From assembly GCA_031280435.1 (NCBI GenBank), contig JAITGS010000034.1:1-45507 (forward strand): a DNA stretch of 45,507 nt. The letters are read 5' to 3'. Of the stretch, positions 16,417-24,508 are shown in pieces (position 1 is the stretch's first letter; the number at the start of each line of letters is the position of its first letter). The notes under the pieces are model-generated. The model saw nothing but the letters and a program-made list of their open reading frames with translations, was not told the origin of the DNA and did not search any database. Position numbers and translations under genes: made by a program. This stretch comes from Tannerellaceae bacterium. GTDB taxonomy: Bacteria; Bacteroidota; Bacteroidia; Bacteroidales; Tannerellaceae.

Positions 16417-17061
16417 TTAGTTATCCGAGTCCGGATTCCAGTTGGCCGGATCCTTACGCCATTCCTGCAGGGTTATCAGCTCGTCCCGGCTGATGTAGTT
16501 CGTTCGCAGAGCTTCTTCAATCACTGCATTGTAATGGCAGAGTGTAACGAGATTAATCCTGGCCTCCTTAAACTTTTGTTCGGCAATAGGGAATCCGTGC
16601 GTAAATATGGCAACCATGCCTATCACTTCGCAGCCAAAGTTACGAACCGCCTCCACAGCCTTGAGGCTGCTTCCGCCTGTTGAAACCAAATCTTCAATTA
16701 CAACCACTTTCGACCCGAGGCGAAGCTCTCCTTCTATAAGATTCTCAAGCCCGTGATCCTTTGGAGTTGCTCTGATATACACGAAAGGCAGCCCGAGGAG
16801 GTCGGCCACCAGCGCTCCCTGAGCAATAGCCCCGGTGGCAACTCCGGCGATAGCTTCGGCGTTCACATACTTCTCGCTTATCACGCGCGCGAGCTCAATC
16901 TTGATAAAATTGCGGATAGGAGGATAGGAAAGGGTTTTCCTGTTGTCGCAATAGATCGGCGATTTCCATCCGGAAGCCCAGGTGAAAGGATTGGCCGGCT
17001 GCAATTTCACGGCCTTCACTCTCAATAACTTCTCTGCTACTAATCGTTCCAGTGTTTTCAT
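16417..17061 (-). CDS. pyrE: orotate phosphoribosyltransferase
   Basis: Joins orotate and PRPP to give orotidine monophosphate in pyrimidine synthesis. The PRPP loop VVVIEDLVSTGGSS (about residues 120-133) is intact, and FTWASGWKSPIYCDNR near the N-terminus is the orotate-side motif. Length 214 matches the family. It is the first gene of a four-gene minus-strand operon (pyrE, SRPBCC, argH, Rieske-like lipoprotein), with a TACATTTG promoter box just upstream. Confidence 0.95.
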   Translation of the reverse strand: MKTLERLVAEKLLRVKAVKLQPANPFTWASGWKSPIYCDNRKTLSYPPIRNFIKIELARVISEKYVNAEAIAGVATGAIAQGALVADLLGLPFVYIRATPKDHGLENLIEGELRLGSKVVVIEDLVSTGGSSLKAVEAVRNFGCEVIGMVAIFTHGFPIAEQKFKEARINLVTLCHYNAVIEEALRTNYISRDELITLQEWRKDPANWNPDSDN

Positions 17062-17090
17062 TATATATTAACTGTTTTAAAATTACCGTG

Positions 17091-17098
17091 CAAATGTA
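17091..17098 (-). promoter_or_regulatory. -7 box TACATTTG of the pyrE operon
   Basis: On the minus strand TACATTTG matches TAnnTTTG and lies 30-37 nt before the pyrE start. Confidence 0.6.
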
Positions 17099-17390
17099 GG
17101 CGATTCGATACGAAATACCTACATGCAGCAGTAAATATCCTAAGGCAAATGCATCTTAGCAGGCGAACCCGCCTTGCATAACCAAAGCAGTGGCATAACA
17201 ATCTTTCCTCGTCCGTCAATCTCTATTTTTATGTGAAAAGATTCCGCTTTTCTGTGCGGACGGAATATTTTTACGTAAAGCAGTCTTATGCAAGCATACC
17301 AATGTGGTTGTTTAGCAAGACTGAAGCCATCAGCATAGCTGTCAAGTATAAAAAAACAGACAATTTATTTCGCACTAACAAAAACTTAAT

Positions 17391-17398
17391 TATCTTTG
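17391..17398 (+). promoter_or_regulatory. -7 box TATCTTTG of the AraC-type gene
   Basis: An exact TAnnTTTG box. It would place the transcript start near 17405, which argues against the TTG at 17396 as start codon and favours the ATG at 17411 or 17438. Confidence 0.6.
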
Positions 17399-17437
17399 CG
17401 ACCGATTACTATGATTACTTGTTTAAACAACCAATAT

Positions 17438-18289
17438 ATGCAACTACTTTATCCACAAGAACACCTCACCTGCAAGAATTACGTTTCTGACTTTCACATA
17501 GGATTCTTCTGCAAGGAAATGAAAATGGGGGAAAAATTCCATTCCGAAGACAAATATTTCAACTATCTATTTTTCTTTTTGGAAGGAGATGTCATGGTAT
17601 CGTGCAACGAATTTAGGAATCATCTGTGCCACGCTAACGAAATGGTATTTGTTGTTCAAGACGCAACATTCCACATGGAGGCTCTCACAGACCTGAAGCT
17701 ATTGCAACTAAGCTTCGACAATCAGTTCACCCTTTGCGATCAGCTCGCGCTGGAATCATTGCCGCGCGACAAAGGGCCTGCCATCTTTAATAAGATTGAG
17801 ACAAGGCCTCCGATGAAAAATGTGCTCAACAGCGTTCTGTTCTATCTTTCCCACAAGATTCAGTGCAAGCATCTGTTTTCAATTAAGCAAAAAGAAGTAT
17901 TCCTAATCTTCAGAACCTTCTATACAAAAGAAGAGATGGCGCGCTTCCTTGCTCCTTTGATTCACCGGAACTTGGACTTCAAGGGCTTTGTTTTGCAGCA
18001 CTACCAGGAAGTTAAAACCGTTGAGGAGCTGGCCTCTCTTTGCCAGATGTCGGCCCGCTCGTTCAACCGTAAGTTCAACGATTATTTTGGCGACTCGCCT
18101 TATAGCTGGATTCTGAAGCAAAAGGCTCGACACATCAAAACCAGACTTGCCGACGCCAAGATTTCTTTTAGTGACATTATCAGAGAATACGGCTTCAGCT
18201 CGCCTGCTCATTTCACCACTTACTGCAAGAAGCAATTCGGACAGAATCCGTCGAAGCTGAGAAAGCAGCTAATGGTGGAATCAGATTGA
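17438..18289 (+). CDS. AraC-family transcriptional regulator
   Basis: A cytoplasmic regulator with an N-terminal cupin-like effector domain (about 1-150) and a C-terminal double helix-turn-helix (about 185-283): EELASLCQMSARSFNRKFND is the first HTH, and FSDIIREYGFSSPAHFTTYC followed by FGQNPSKLRKQ is the second. The frame is open from a TTG at 17396, but the promoter box overlaps it; the ATG at 17438 leaves a normal leader, and the ATG at 17411 is the alternative. The ligand and targets are unknown. Its 3' end overlaps the convergent acetyltransferase gene by 9 nt. Confidence 0.85.
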   Translation: MQLLYPQEHLTCKNYVSDFHIGFFCKEMKMGEKFHSEDKYFNYLFFFLEGDVMVSCNEFRNHLCHANEMVFVVQDATFHMEALTDLKLLQLSFDNQFTLCDQLALESLPRDKGPAIFNKIETRPPMKNVLNSVLFYLSHKIQCKHLFSIKQKEVFLIFRTFYTKEEMARFLAPLIHRNLDFKGFVLQHYQEVKTVEELASLCQMSARSFNRKFNDYFGDSPYSWILKQKARHIKTRLADAKISFSDIIREYGFSSPAHFTTYCKKQFGQNPSKLRKQLMVESD

Positions 18290-18862
18290 GTGACTATCCA
18301 ATAAGGTGACAAGCCCGTCGGAGAGTCGGTAACGCTCTCCGCTCTCCGGGCAGGTCGCCGTTCCATCATTAAATTCCAGACGATACCCGCACCTGCCAAC
18401 CCATCCGGTACGCCGGCCGGGATTACCAACAACGAGGGCATAAGGCGGAACATCCTTAGTCACCACAGCGCCGGCTCCTATAAATGCATAGGGGCCGATT
18501 TTTTTTCCACACACTATTGTTGCATTGGCTCCTATCGTAGCTCCTTTGCCTACGTGAGTCGTTTCGTAGCGGTCTTTTCGCGGGATGGCGCTACGCGGAT
18601 GGCTGACATTGGTGAAGACACAGCCGGGGCCAAGAAAAACATCGTCGTCACATGTTACACCTGTATAAACTGACACGTTATTTTGCACCTTAACGCCATC
18701 ACCAAGCACAACACCAGGTGATATAACCACGTTTTGCCCTATATTACAGTTGCGCCCAATGCGGCATCCCGTCATGATGTGGGAGAAATGCCAGATGCGC
18801 GTGCCTTCGCCTATTGTACATCCGGGATCAATGATTGCTGTTTCGTGAGCCTGATATTCCAT
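18281..18862 (-). CDS. hexapeptide-repeat sugar N-acetyltransferase (WbpD/WlbB-like)
   Basis: A 193-residue left-handed beta-helix acetyltransferase. Many [LIV]-G-x4 repeats run from about 10 to 150; NVSHPRSAIPRKDRYETTHVGKGATIGANATI and GAGAVVTKDVPPYALVVGNPGR, split over the helix, are typical of UDP-2-acetamido-3-amino-glucuronate N-acetyltransferases. It probably acetylates a 3-amino sugar nucleotide for surface polysaccharide. A C-terminal tail with C-G-Y and C-P-E-S-G resembles a degenerate zinc-ribbon end. Its ATG overlaps the methyltransferase stop (TAATG), so both are one transcript. Confidence 0.87.
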   Translation of the reverse strand: MEYQAHETAIIDPGCTIGEGTRIWHFSHIMTGCRIGRNCNIGQNVVISPGVVLGDGVKVQNNVSVYTGVTCDDDVFLGPGCVFTNVSHPRSAIPRKDRYETTHVGKGATIGANATIVCGKKIGPYAFIGAGAVVTKDVPPYALVVGNPGRRTGWVGRCGYRLEFNDGTATCPESGERYRLSDGLVTLLDSHSI

Positions 18863-19566
18863 TATTTATAGATTAAGTAGATTGTAGGTTTCCGATGCAG
18901 GTCGGGCAGCCTACCGTTCCATTCGGCAACTGTGCGGGTGCGGACATACTCGCCGCTGCATGTAAGATCAGACGCTATGCAGAGGCGGGTGGAAGGGCGG
19001 CAGGTGCGTAGGATATCCTCTGCCATCTTATTGTTGCGATAAGGCGTTTCCATGAATATTTGCGTTTGATTATCGGCATACATTCTTGTTTCGAGCTTTC
19101 GGATTGCCGCTATACGTCCGTCCGCATCAGCCGGCAGATATCCGTTGAAGGCAAAGCTCTGCCCGTTAAATCCCGACGCCATAAGAGCCAGCAAAATTGA
19201 CGACGGCCCAACGAGCGGCACTACTCTGCATCCAAGCCTGTGCGCCGCCTCAACTGCCGCTGCCCCAGGATCGGCCACGGCAGGGCATCCCGCTTCGGAT
19301 ATTACTCCCATATCCTCACCGCGGGCAAGAGGCTCAATGCAGGAAGCGATATCTGCGGCAGGAGTATGCTCGTTGAGCTCGTAGAAGGAGAGCTCGTCTA
19401 TGGATATATCCGGGGCGACTTTCCTGAGGAAACGCCTTGCGGATCGTATGTTCTCAACGATATAATGCTTCAGCTCAATGATGACTGCGCAATTGTCGGG
19501 AGGAATCACCTTACGGATATTTGTATCGCCCAGAATGGACGGAATAAGATATAGCGTGGGTTTCAT
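18862..19566 (-). CDS. SAM-dependent methyltransferase, tetrapyrrole-methylase fold (RsmI-like)
   Basis: A 234-residue protein related to RsmI, the 16S rRNA C1402 ribose methyltransferase. LYLIPSILGD at the start, EAGCPAVADPGA (about 100-111) and LVGPSSILLALMASGFNGQSFAFNGYLP (split over two motifs) are the family's SAM and substrate loops. It lacks the C-terminal extension of full-length RsmI. I chose ATG 19566 because the family motif begins at once; the open frame runs further to a TTG at 19602. It is coupled to the downstream acetyltransferase by a one-base overlap. The target RNA is inferred from family only. Confidence 0.85.
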   Translation of the reverse strand: MKPTLYLIPSILGDTNIRKVIPPDNCAVIIELKHYIVENIRSARRFLRKVAPDISIDELSFYELNEHTPAADIASCIEPLARGEDMGVISEAGCPAVADPGAAAVEAAHRLGCRVVPLVGPSSILLALMASGFNGQSFAFNGYLPADADGRIAAIRKLETRMYADNQTQIFMETPYRNNKMAEDILRTCRPSTRLCIASDLTCSGEYVRTRTVAEWNGRLPDLHRKPTIYLIYK

Positions 19567-19773
19567 TGTCACTTGTTTTCCGGCAAATTTAGATAATCGC
19601 AATGAAACAATGAAGGAGGCCGGAACGAGTTGTATAGCTCCGAATCCGCATCATCAGCCTATTCCAAGTGTTAAATATTCACGCCAAACGCGATACTGCT
19701 TGCTTTTTACGCAAGAGATATTGATAATAGGCCACCTGCCACAATATTATTAACCTTTTAATATTCTTAAATT

Positions 19774-20967
19774 ATGGTTTCAGTGAAAGTAAAACTGAGA
19801 AAGTCGGTCAGAGACGGCAACAGAGGCGTTTTGGTGATACAGATAATCAGCAAACGTAAAGTGAAAGTTATCAAAACAGGCTTAAAAGTGTATCCACATG
19901 AATGGGACGCCGTTCACGAGCGAATTTATCTCGACAGAGCAGGGAAAGGCCGCAACATGCAATTGCGTGCTATCCAGGCCAAACTCACCGCCGAGCTTAT
20001 CCGGCTCGACAGCATTATCCAAACACTCAAAGCAGAGGGAATCGACAACGTCAATGAAATTTCCTATTGTTTCGATCATCACAGTATGAGCGGTAATCTT
20101 CTCCATTTTATGGCTCAAACCTGTTCGAAGATGAAGGTTGACGGACGGAATAAAAGCGCAAGCATTCTTGAGACCGTCAAGCGTAGCTTTTCCATGTTCC
20201 TGCGGACATCTGATGTGCGGATGTCGGTTATTGATGCCGCGCTCATGAAGCAATACGAAGCATATCTGTTGAAAAATAATCTCAGTCTGAACAGTATCTC
20301 CTGCTACATGCGGGTGCTGCGTTCTGTTTACAACAAAGCTGTTGAAGAAGGATTGAGCCCACAAAAACTACCGTTCAGACAAGTTTATACAGGGATCGCC
20401 AAGACTAACAAACGTGCAATCAACGAGCAAATCATCCGGCAGATGATAGAACTTGACCTCAGCTCCAAACCAACATTATCACTCAGCAGAGATCTGTTCA
20501 TGTTCAGCTTTTATACGCGCGGAATGTCATTCGTCGACATGGCCAACCTCACGCAGGACAACTTGCAGGAAGATTATCTGTCCTACAAACGCAGCAAAAC
20601 CGGCACGCCAATATCCATCAAGGTCGAGCCATGCATAAAAGTCATATTGAAAAGATACCGGCACAAAAACAACGGGGCGTTCCTCCTCCCCATCAAAACC
20701 GCCGGCGGAGGCAATTATACGTCACAACTGCGCATACACAACAAACGCCTCAAGCGCATATCGCAAATGTTGCAGCTCGAAAAGCCGCTAAGCTCGTATA
20801 CCGCCCGACACTCATGGGCCACAATAGCCCTCCGGAAAGGAGTGGCCGTAAGAGTTATCAGCGAGAGTATGGGGCACAGCAACGAGAGCACCACCAGGAT
20901 TTATCTCGATAGCCTGGGGCAAAATGTTCTCGACAATGCCAATGCAATGGTAATCCGATTCTCCTGA
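19774..20967 (+). CDS. tyrosine site-specific recombinase (integrase)
   Basis: A 397-residue tyrosine recombinase of the Bacteroidetes type. An arm-DNA-binding domain (about 1-95), core-binding SAM-like domain (about 105-205) and catalytic domain (about 215-385) are all present. Catalytic residues are R249 (YTRG), K275, R345 (TARHSW), H368 (MGHSN) and Y377 (TTRIYL); the first position of the HxxR box is Y342, as in some Bacteroidales members. It stands alone: no excisionase, relaxase or cargo. Its 3' end faces the 3' end of tRNA-Arg 76 nt away, the usual geometry of an integrative element, but no duplicated tRNA end is found. Confidence 0.9.
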   Translation: MVSVKVKLRKSVRDGNRGVLVIQIISKRKVKVIKTGLKVYPHEWDAVHERIYLDRAGKGRNMQLRAIQAKLTAELIRLDSIIQTLKAEGIDNVNEISYCFDHHSMSGNLLHFMAQTCSKMKVDGRNKSASILETVKRSFSMFLRTSDVRMSVIDAALMKQYEAYLLKNNLSLNSISCYMRVLRSVYNKAVEEGLSPQKLPFRQVYTGIAKTNKRAINEQIIRQMIELDLSSKPTLSLSRDLFMFSFYTRGMSFVDMANLTQDNLQEDYLSYKRSKTGTPISIKVEPCIKVILKRYRHKNNGAFLLPIKTAGGGNYTSQLRIHNKRLKRISQMLQLEKPLSSYTARHSWATIALRKGVAVRVISESMGHSNESTTRIYLDSLGQNVLDNANAMVIRFS

Positions 20968-21006
20968 TAGTCCGTCGGAGCCTGTCGCAGGGAATACCCT
21001 TACATA

Positions 21007-21043
21007 ACAAAAGGCTGCCTGCGATGTTGCGGGCAACCTTTTG
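21007..21043 (-). terminator. hairpin terminator after tRNA-Arg
   Basis: CAAAAGG...GC and GC...CCTTTTG form a long stem immediately after the tRNA 3' end. Mismatches on the plus strand become G-U pairs in the minus transcript, so the structure serves the tRNA. The T-tract is short (TTTTGTTAT). Confidence 0.6.
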
Positions 21044-21115
21044 TAGTCTCGCCGGGAATCGAACCCGAATCTAAAGTTTAGGAAACTTCCGTTCTATCCA
21101 TTGAACTACAAGACC
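21044..21115 (-). tRNA. tRNA-Arg (anticodon CCT)
   Basis: The full cloverleaf can be folded by eye: acceptor stem GGTCTTG against CGAGACT with G-U pairs, D arm GTTC/GAAC, anticodon stem GAAGT/ACTTT with loop TTCCTAA (anticodon CCT, reading AGG), a 4-nt variable loop, and T arm TCGGG-TTCGATT-CCCGG. The discriminator base is A and CCA is not encoded. It lies 47 nt downstream of the FKBP gene on the same strand. Confidence 0.93.
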
Positions 21116-21162
21116 GACATTTTTTCTATCATGGAACCTTTGTCTTCTCGAATCGCCCTGTA

Positions 21163-21696
21163 TTATTGCACCCAAGTTCCTTTACGCTTCACGCTCACTA
21201 ATTCTATCTCGAACTTCAGGGTGGAATAGGCCGGAATCGACGTCTTTCCGGTAGATCCTGTCTGTGCAACCGTTCCGTATCCCAGCTCTTGGGGAATCCA
21301 TATTTCCCAGCGATCTCCTGTGCGCATGTGCTGGAGCGCCGTTGTGAAGCCGTCTATAAAGCCGCTCGTCACATTCTGAAGCGGCGGTTTGTAGGGAGGC
21401 TCGGCCGAATCGAATATGGAATCGGTGATTAGGCTGCCCGTATAATACACTTTCACTGTGTCGGTATAATAAGGAACAAGCGTTCCGGTTCCTTCTTTCA
21501 GTACCTTATAATATATGTGCCCCATATTCGACTCCGACATTATGCGCGAGTACTCGCTCTTATAGGTCAAAGCTGCAAACATCTCCTCGTTGGTTGATTT
21601 CCAGCCCTCGTCAACGGTCGGATCTTCGCTCTTGCCGCATGAGAAAAACACTGCGGCCGAAAGCAATAATAATATAATGTATATATAGCGTATCAT
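21163..21696 (-). CDS. FKBP-type peptidyl-prolyl isomerase lipoprotein
   Basis: A 177-residue lipoprotein; signal peptide with lipobox FFSC (acyl cysteine C20). The FKBP domain (about 75-175) has the VKVYYTG and ELGYGTVAQTG segments and ends in a conserved LKFEIELVSV strand. It helps folding of exported proteins at the membrane by proline isomerisation. It starts 4 nt after the glyS stop, so the two are co-transcribed, an arrangement common in Bacteroides. Confidence 0.9.
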   Translation of the reverse strand: MIRYIYIILLLLSAAVFFSCGKSEDPTVDEGWKSTNEEMFAALTYKSEYSRIMSESNMGHIYYKVLKEGTGTLVPYYTDTVKVYYTGSLITDSIFDSAEPPYKPPLQNVTSGFIDGFTTALQHMRTGDRWEIWIPQELGYGTVAQTGSTGKTSIPAYSTLKFEIELVSVKRKGTWVQ

Positions 21697-21700
21697 TCCC

Positions 21701-23245
21701 CTACTCCATTACTTTCTTCAGCAAATTCTTCATATCAACCTTGGCCGATATTATCTCATGCAGACTGTCTATGGCCACCCTGTCTTGCGTCATTGTGTCG
21801 CGATGCCTGATGGTGACGGTTGAGTTCGACAGGGTTTCGTGGTCGATAGTTATGCAAAACGGGGTTCCTATTGCATCCTGGCGCCTGTACCGTTTCCCGA
21901 TCGAATCTTTTTCGTCGTATATGCAGCGGAAATCAAAGCGAAACATATCGGCGATTTCCCTTGCGCGTTCCGACAAACCGTCTTTCTTCACTAGCGGAAG
22001 CACTGCGAGCTTCACCGGAGCAAGTTCGGGCGGAATTCTCAGCAGTACGCGGCTCTCGTTATTCTCAAGAGTTTCCTCCGCATACGATCCGGCGATTATA
22101 CTAAGGAAAACCCGGTCTACTCCTATGGATGTTTCAATAACATAAGGTGTGTAATGCTGTCCCAGCTCCGGATCGAAGTATTGTATCTTTTTCCCGGAAT
22201 ATTTCTCGTGCTGGCTCAGGTCAAAGTCGGTACGGCTGTGAATACCCTCAATCTCTTTAAAACCGAAGGGCATCTCAAATTCAATATCGACGGCCGCATT
22301 TGCATAGTGCGCAAGCTTATCGTGGTCGTGGTAGCGATATTTACTGTCGCCCAGCCCCATAGCGCGATGCCAGTTGAGGCGGATTTTCTTCCAGGTGTCA
22401 TACCAGCGCATCTCGTCGCCCGGACGAACAAAGTATTGCATCTCCATTTGTTCGAACTCTCTCATACGAAAAATAAACTGGCGTGCAACAATTTCGTTGC
22501 GGAAGGCCTTTCCAATCTGCGCGATACCAAAGGGAATCTTCATGCGCCCGGTTTTTTGTACGTTGAGGAAGTTTACAAATATGCCTTGCGCGGTTTCAGG
22601 GCGGAGGTAGACTTTCCAACTGTCATCCATCGTTGACCCCATTTCCGTGGAAAACATCAAATTGAATTGTCTCACCTCCGTCCAATTTCTGGTTCCCGAA
22701 ACAGGGCAGGCAATTTCTGTATCTACAATAATCTGCCTTAATTCTTCGAGATTGCCGTCATTCAGCGCCTCTGCAAATCTCGCATGAACGGCATTTCGCT
22801 TATTTTGGTTCTCTATGACACGTTCGTTTGTAGAGCGAAACATATTTTCGTCGAAGCCGCTTCCATAGCGGGCGGCAGCTTTCTCAATCTCCTTAGCTAT
22901 TTTATCGTCGAGAGCGTTGAGGTAGTCTTCAATCAATACGTCGGCACGATAGCGTTTTTTAGAGTCTTTATTGTCTACAAGAGGATCATTAAAAGCATCG
23001 ACGTGGCCGGAGGCTTTCCAGATGGTGGGGTGCATAAAAATTGCCGCATCAACACCTGCCACGTTGTCGTTAAGCAATGTCATGCTGTCCCACCAATATC
23101 TTTTTATGTTATTTTTGAGTTCAACCCCATTCTGACCATAGTCATACACGGCGCCAAGTCCGTCATAAATCTCTGAGGAAGGGAAAACAAACCCGTACTC
23201 CTTGCAATGCGAAATTATTTTTTTGAAGAGATCTTCATTTGCCAT
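21701..23245 (-). CDS. glyS: glycyl-tRNA synthetase, single-chain type
   Basis: A class II synthetase of 514 residues, the alpha-2 type also found in eukaryotes and archaea, charging tRNA-Gly. Motif 2/3 regions are seen in RNEIVARQFIFRMREFEQMEMQYF (split: FRNEI, FRMREFEQ) and in GVDRVFLSI, followed by a C-terminal anticodon-binding domain (LAVLPLVKK onward). The frame is open to 23398, but MANEDLFKKI at 23245 is the natural start and fits the promoter at 23274-23304. Expression is coupled to the FKBP gene. Confidence 0.95.
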   Translation of the reverse strand: MANEDLFKKIISHCKEYGFVFPSSEIYDGLGAVYDYGQNGVELKNNIKRYWWDSMTLLNDNVAGVDAAIFMHPTIWKASGHVDAFNDPLVDNKDSKKRYRADVLIEDYLNALDDKIAKEIEKAAARYGSGFDENMFRSTNERVIENQNKRNAVHARFAEALNDGNLEELRQIIVDTEIACPVSGTRNWTEVRQFNLMFSTEMGSTMDDSWKVYLRPETAQGIFVNFLNVQKTGRMKIPFGIAQIGKAFRNEIVARQFIFRMREFEQMEMQYFVRPGDEMRWYDTWKKIRLNWHRAMGLGDSKYRYHDHDKLAHYANAAVDIEFEMPFGFKEIEGIHSRTDFDLSQHEKYSGKKIQYFDPELGQHYTPYVIETSIGVDRVFLSIIAGSYAEETLENNESRVLLRIPPELAPVKLAVLPLVKKDGLSERAREIADMFRFDFRCIYDEKDSIGKRYRRQDAIGTPFCITIDHETLSNSTVTIRHRDTMTQDRVAIDSLHEIISAKVDMKNLLKKVME

Positions 23246-23273
23246 AGAAACGCTGTTGTTTGGTAATGTGCCG

Positions 23274-23304
23274 CAAAGTAAAGCATTTTCTTTTGAATTG
23301 CGCA
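23274..23304 (-). promoter_or_regulatory. probable glyS promoter
   Basis: On the minus strand TTG (23302-23304), about 20 nt spacer and TTACTTTG (23274-23281), one base from TAnnTTTG, lie 29 nt before the glyS start. Confidence 0.5.
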
Positions 23305-23458
23305 ATAGCCCTGCACATCTTTTAATCCGGCACCTCGAGTTGCAGCCGCTTTTGGATGGTTTATAAGGCCCGCAAGCCCTGTTTGATGCATATTTCACAA
23401 GCCGATCCGGAGGCCTGTAATAGTGTTTTTTATACTAACCGAAAACGCATCCTTAAAC

Positions 23459-23835
23459 ACTATTGTTGAGGATATTAGATCAAAAAGATCTATTGCGAAA
23501 AACAATTGTTTTTTGCGCCATGTCGTTCGACATAATCAAAAAAACAATTGTGTTTTGCGTCATGTCGTTCGACATAATCAAAAAAACAATTGTGTTTCGC
23601 GTCATGTCGTTCGACAGGAACAAAAAAACAATTGTTTTTCGCAATATGTCGTTTGACAGGAACAAAAAAACAATTGTTTTTCGTACTATGTCGTTTGACA
23701 TGACGCAAAAAACAATTGTTTTTCGCAATACAACATTTCGCAGCATGCCTGCAATAATTATAGATGGGAATACGTGGCTCCGAATTATCCCAAAAACAAT
23801 TATAGCCCGCAATAGTAGATGTGATAAAACATGCA
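23459..23835. repeat. tandem repeat array D, 42-bp unit, 6 good plus degenerate copies
   Basis: AACAATTG recurs at 23501, 23543, 23585, 23627, 23669 and 23711, exactly 42 bp apart; the related AATAATTA at 23753 and AACAATTA at 23795 keep the same phase, and AACACTATTG near 23456 is a diverged first unit. Each unit has two dyads: AACAATTGTT-like and TGTCG-TT-CGACA (decaying to TGTCGTTTGACA). Open frames through the array on both strands reflect the multiple-of-three unit. Confidence 0.92.
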
Positions 23836-24247
23836 CAACCGCTATGATGCTCTATATTGCATTTCGCGGAATAGCACAAATCCGGGTTTGCAGGCATTTG
23901 CATAATGCTGAAATATAAAACATCGAAATCAACGCGAATAGCATTTTTCACGGTTTGAGCCCGACTGTTGTTGACGATATTTAAGAGGATGCCGATTTGA
24001 CATACACTGTGTTTTACGGATATTTCGTTGTAATGGATATTTCAATACCATGATTAATCGCATTTAGATGGCGCAAAAACATTACGCAGCAGTTGTTCAT
24101 ACAAATATATCGCACAAAATATTTTCTGCGGCCGCCTATTTGACAATTCATCAAATCATATATCTTCTGCGACAGCAACTATGTGCTATACGGATCGCAT
24201 CAGTATATAACAACAATATGTTGACACATATATTTTATATATAGAAT
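23836..24247. other. AT-rich non-coding stretch
   Basis: No gene, promoter box or repeat that I can support is present between array D and the broken reading frame at 24248. Confidence 0.4.
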
Positions 24248-24487
24248 ATGCAAAAACATACGTTGAAAGAAAAATTCATTGAGAAGTTATTTCAGATACT
24301 ATATCCGGAATAGATACAAACATTAACATGGGCCGAAGCAGAATTATGGCTTGACGGAAAATTCGAGTTGTCACAAAATCAACATTTGTGGTGGGAGATG
24401 AATATGACGAGGACTTCTTGGCCACAAAATTTGCAGACATTCGAGCTTGCCTCAGCTATAAAAGGACAAGGCTTGCCTAAGAGTTGA
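24248..24487 (+). pseudogene. possible decayed small gene with in-frame TAG
   Basis: From the ATG at 24248 an open frame of 21 codons ends at TAG (24311-24313), then stays open in the same frame for 57 codons to TGA (24485-24487). The second part is tryptophan-rich and protein-like (TWAEAELWLDGKFEL, HLWWEMN). This could be a nonsense-mutated small gene or chance. No family is recognised. Confidence 0.22.
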
Positions 24488-24508
24488 TTTGTGACAATTT
24501 GCCGGCGA

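Noticed and set aside
19567-19773. attL copy of the tRNA-Arg 3' end upstream of the recombinase
   Set aside because: Read through on both strands; no stretch matching the tRNA T arm and acceptor stem.
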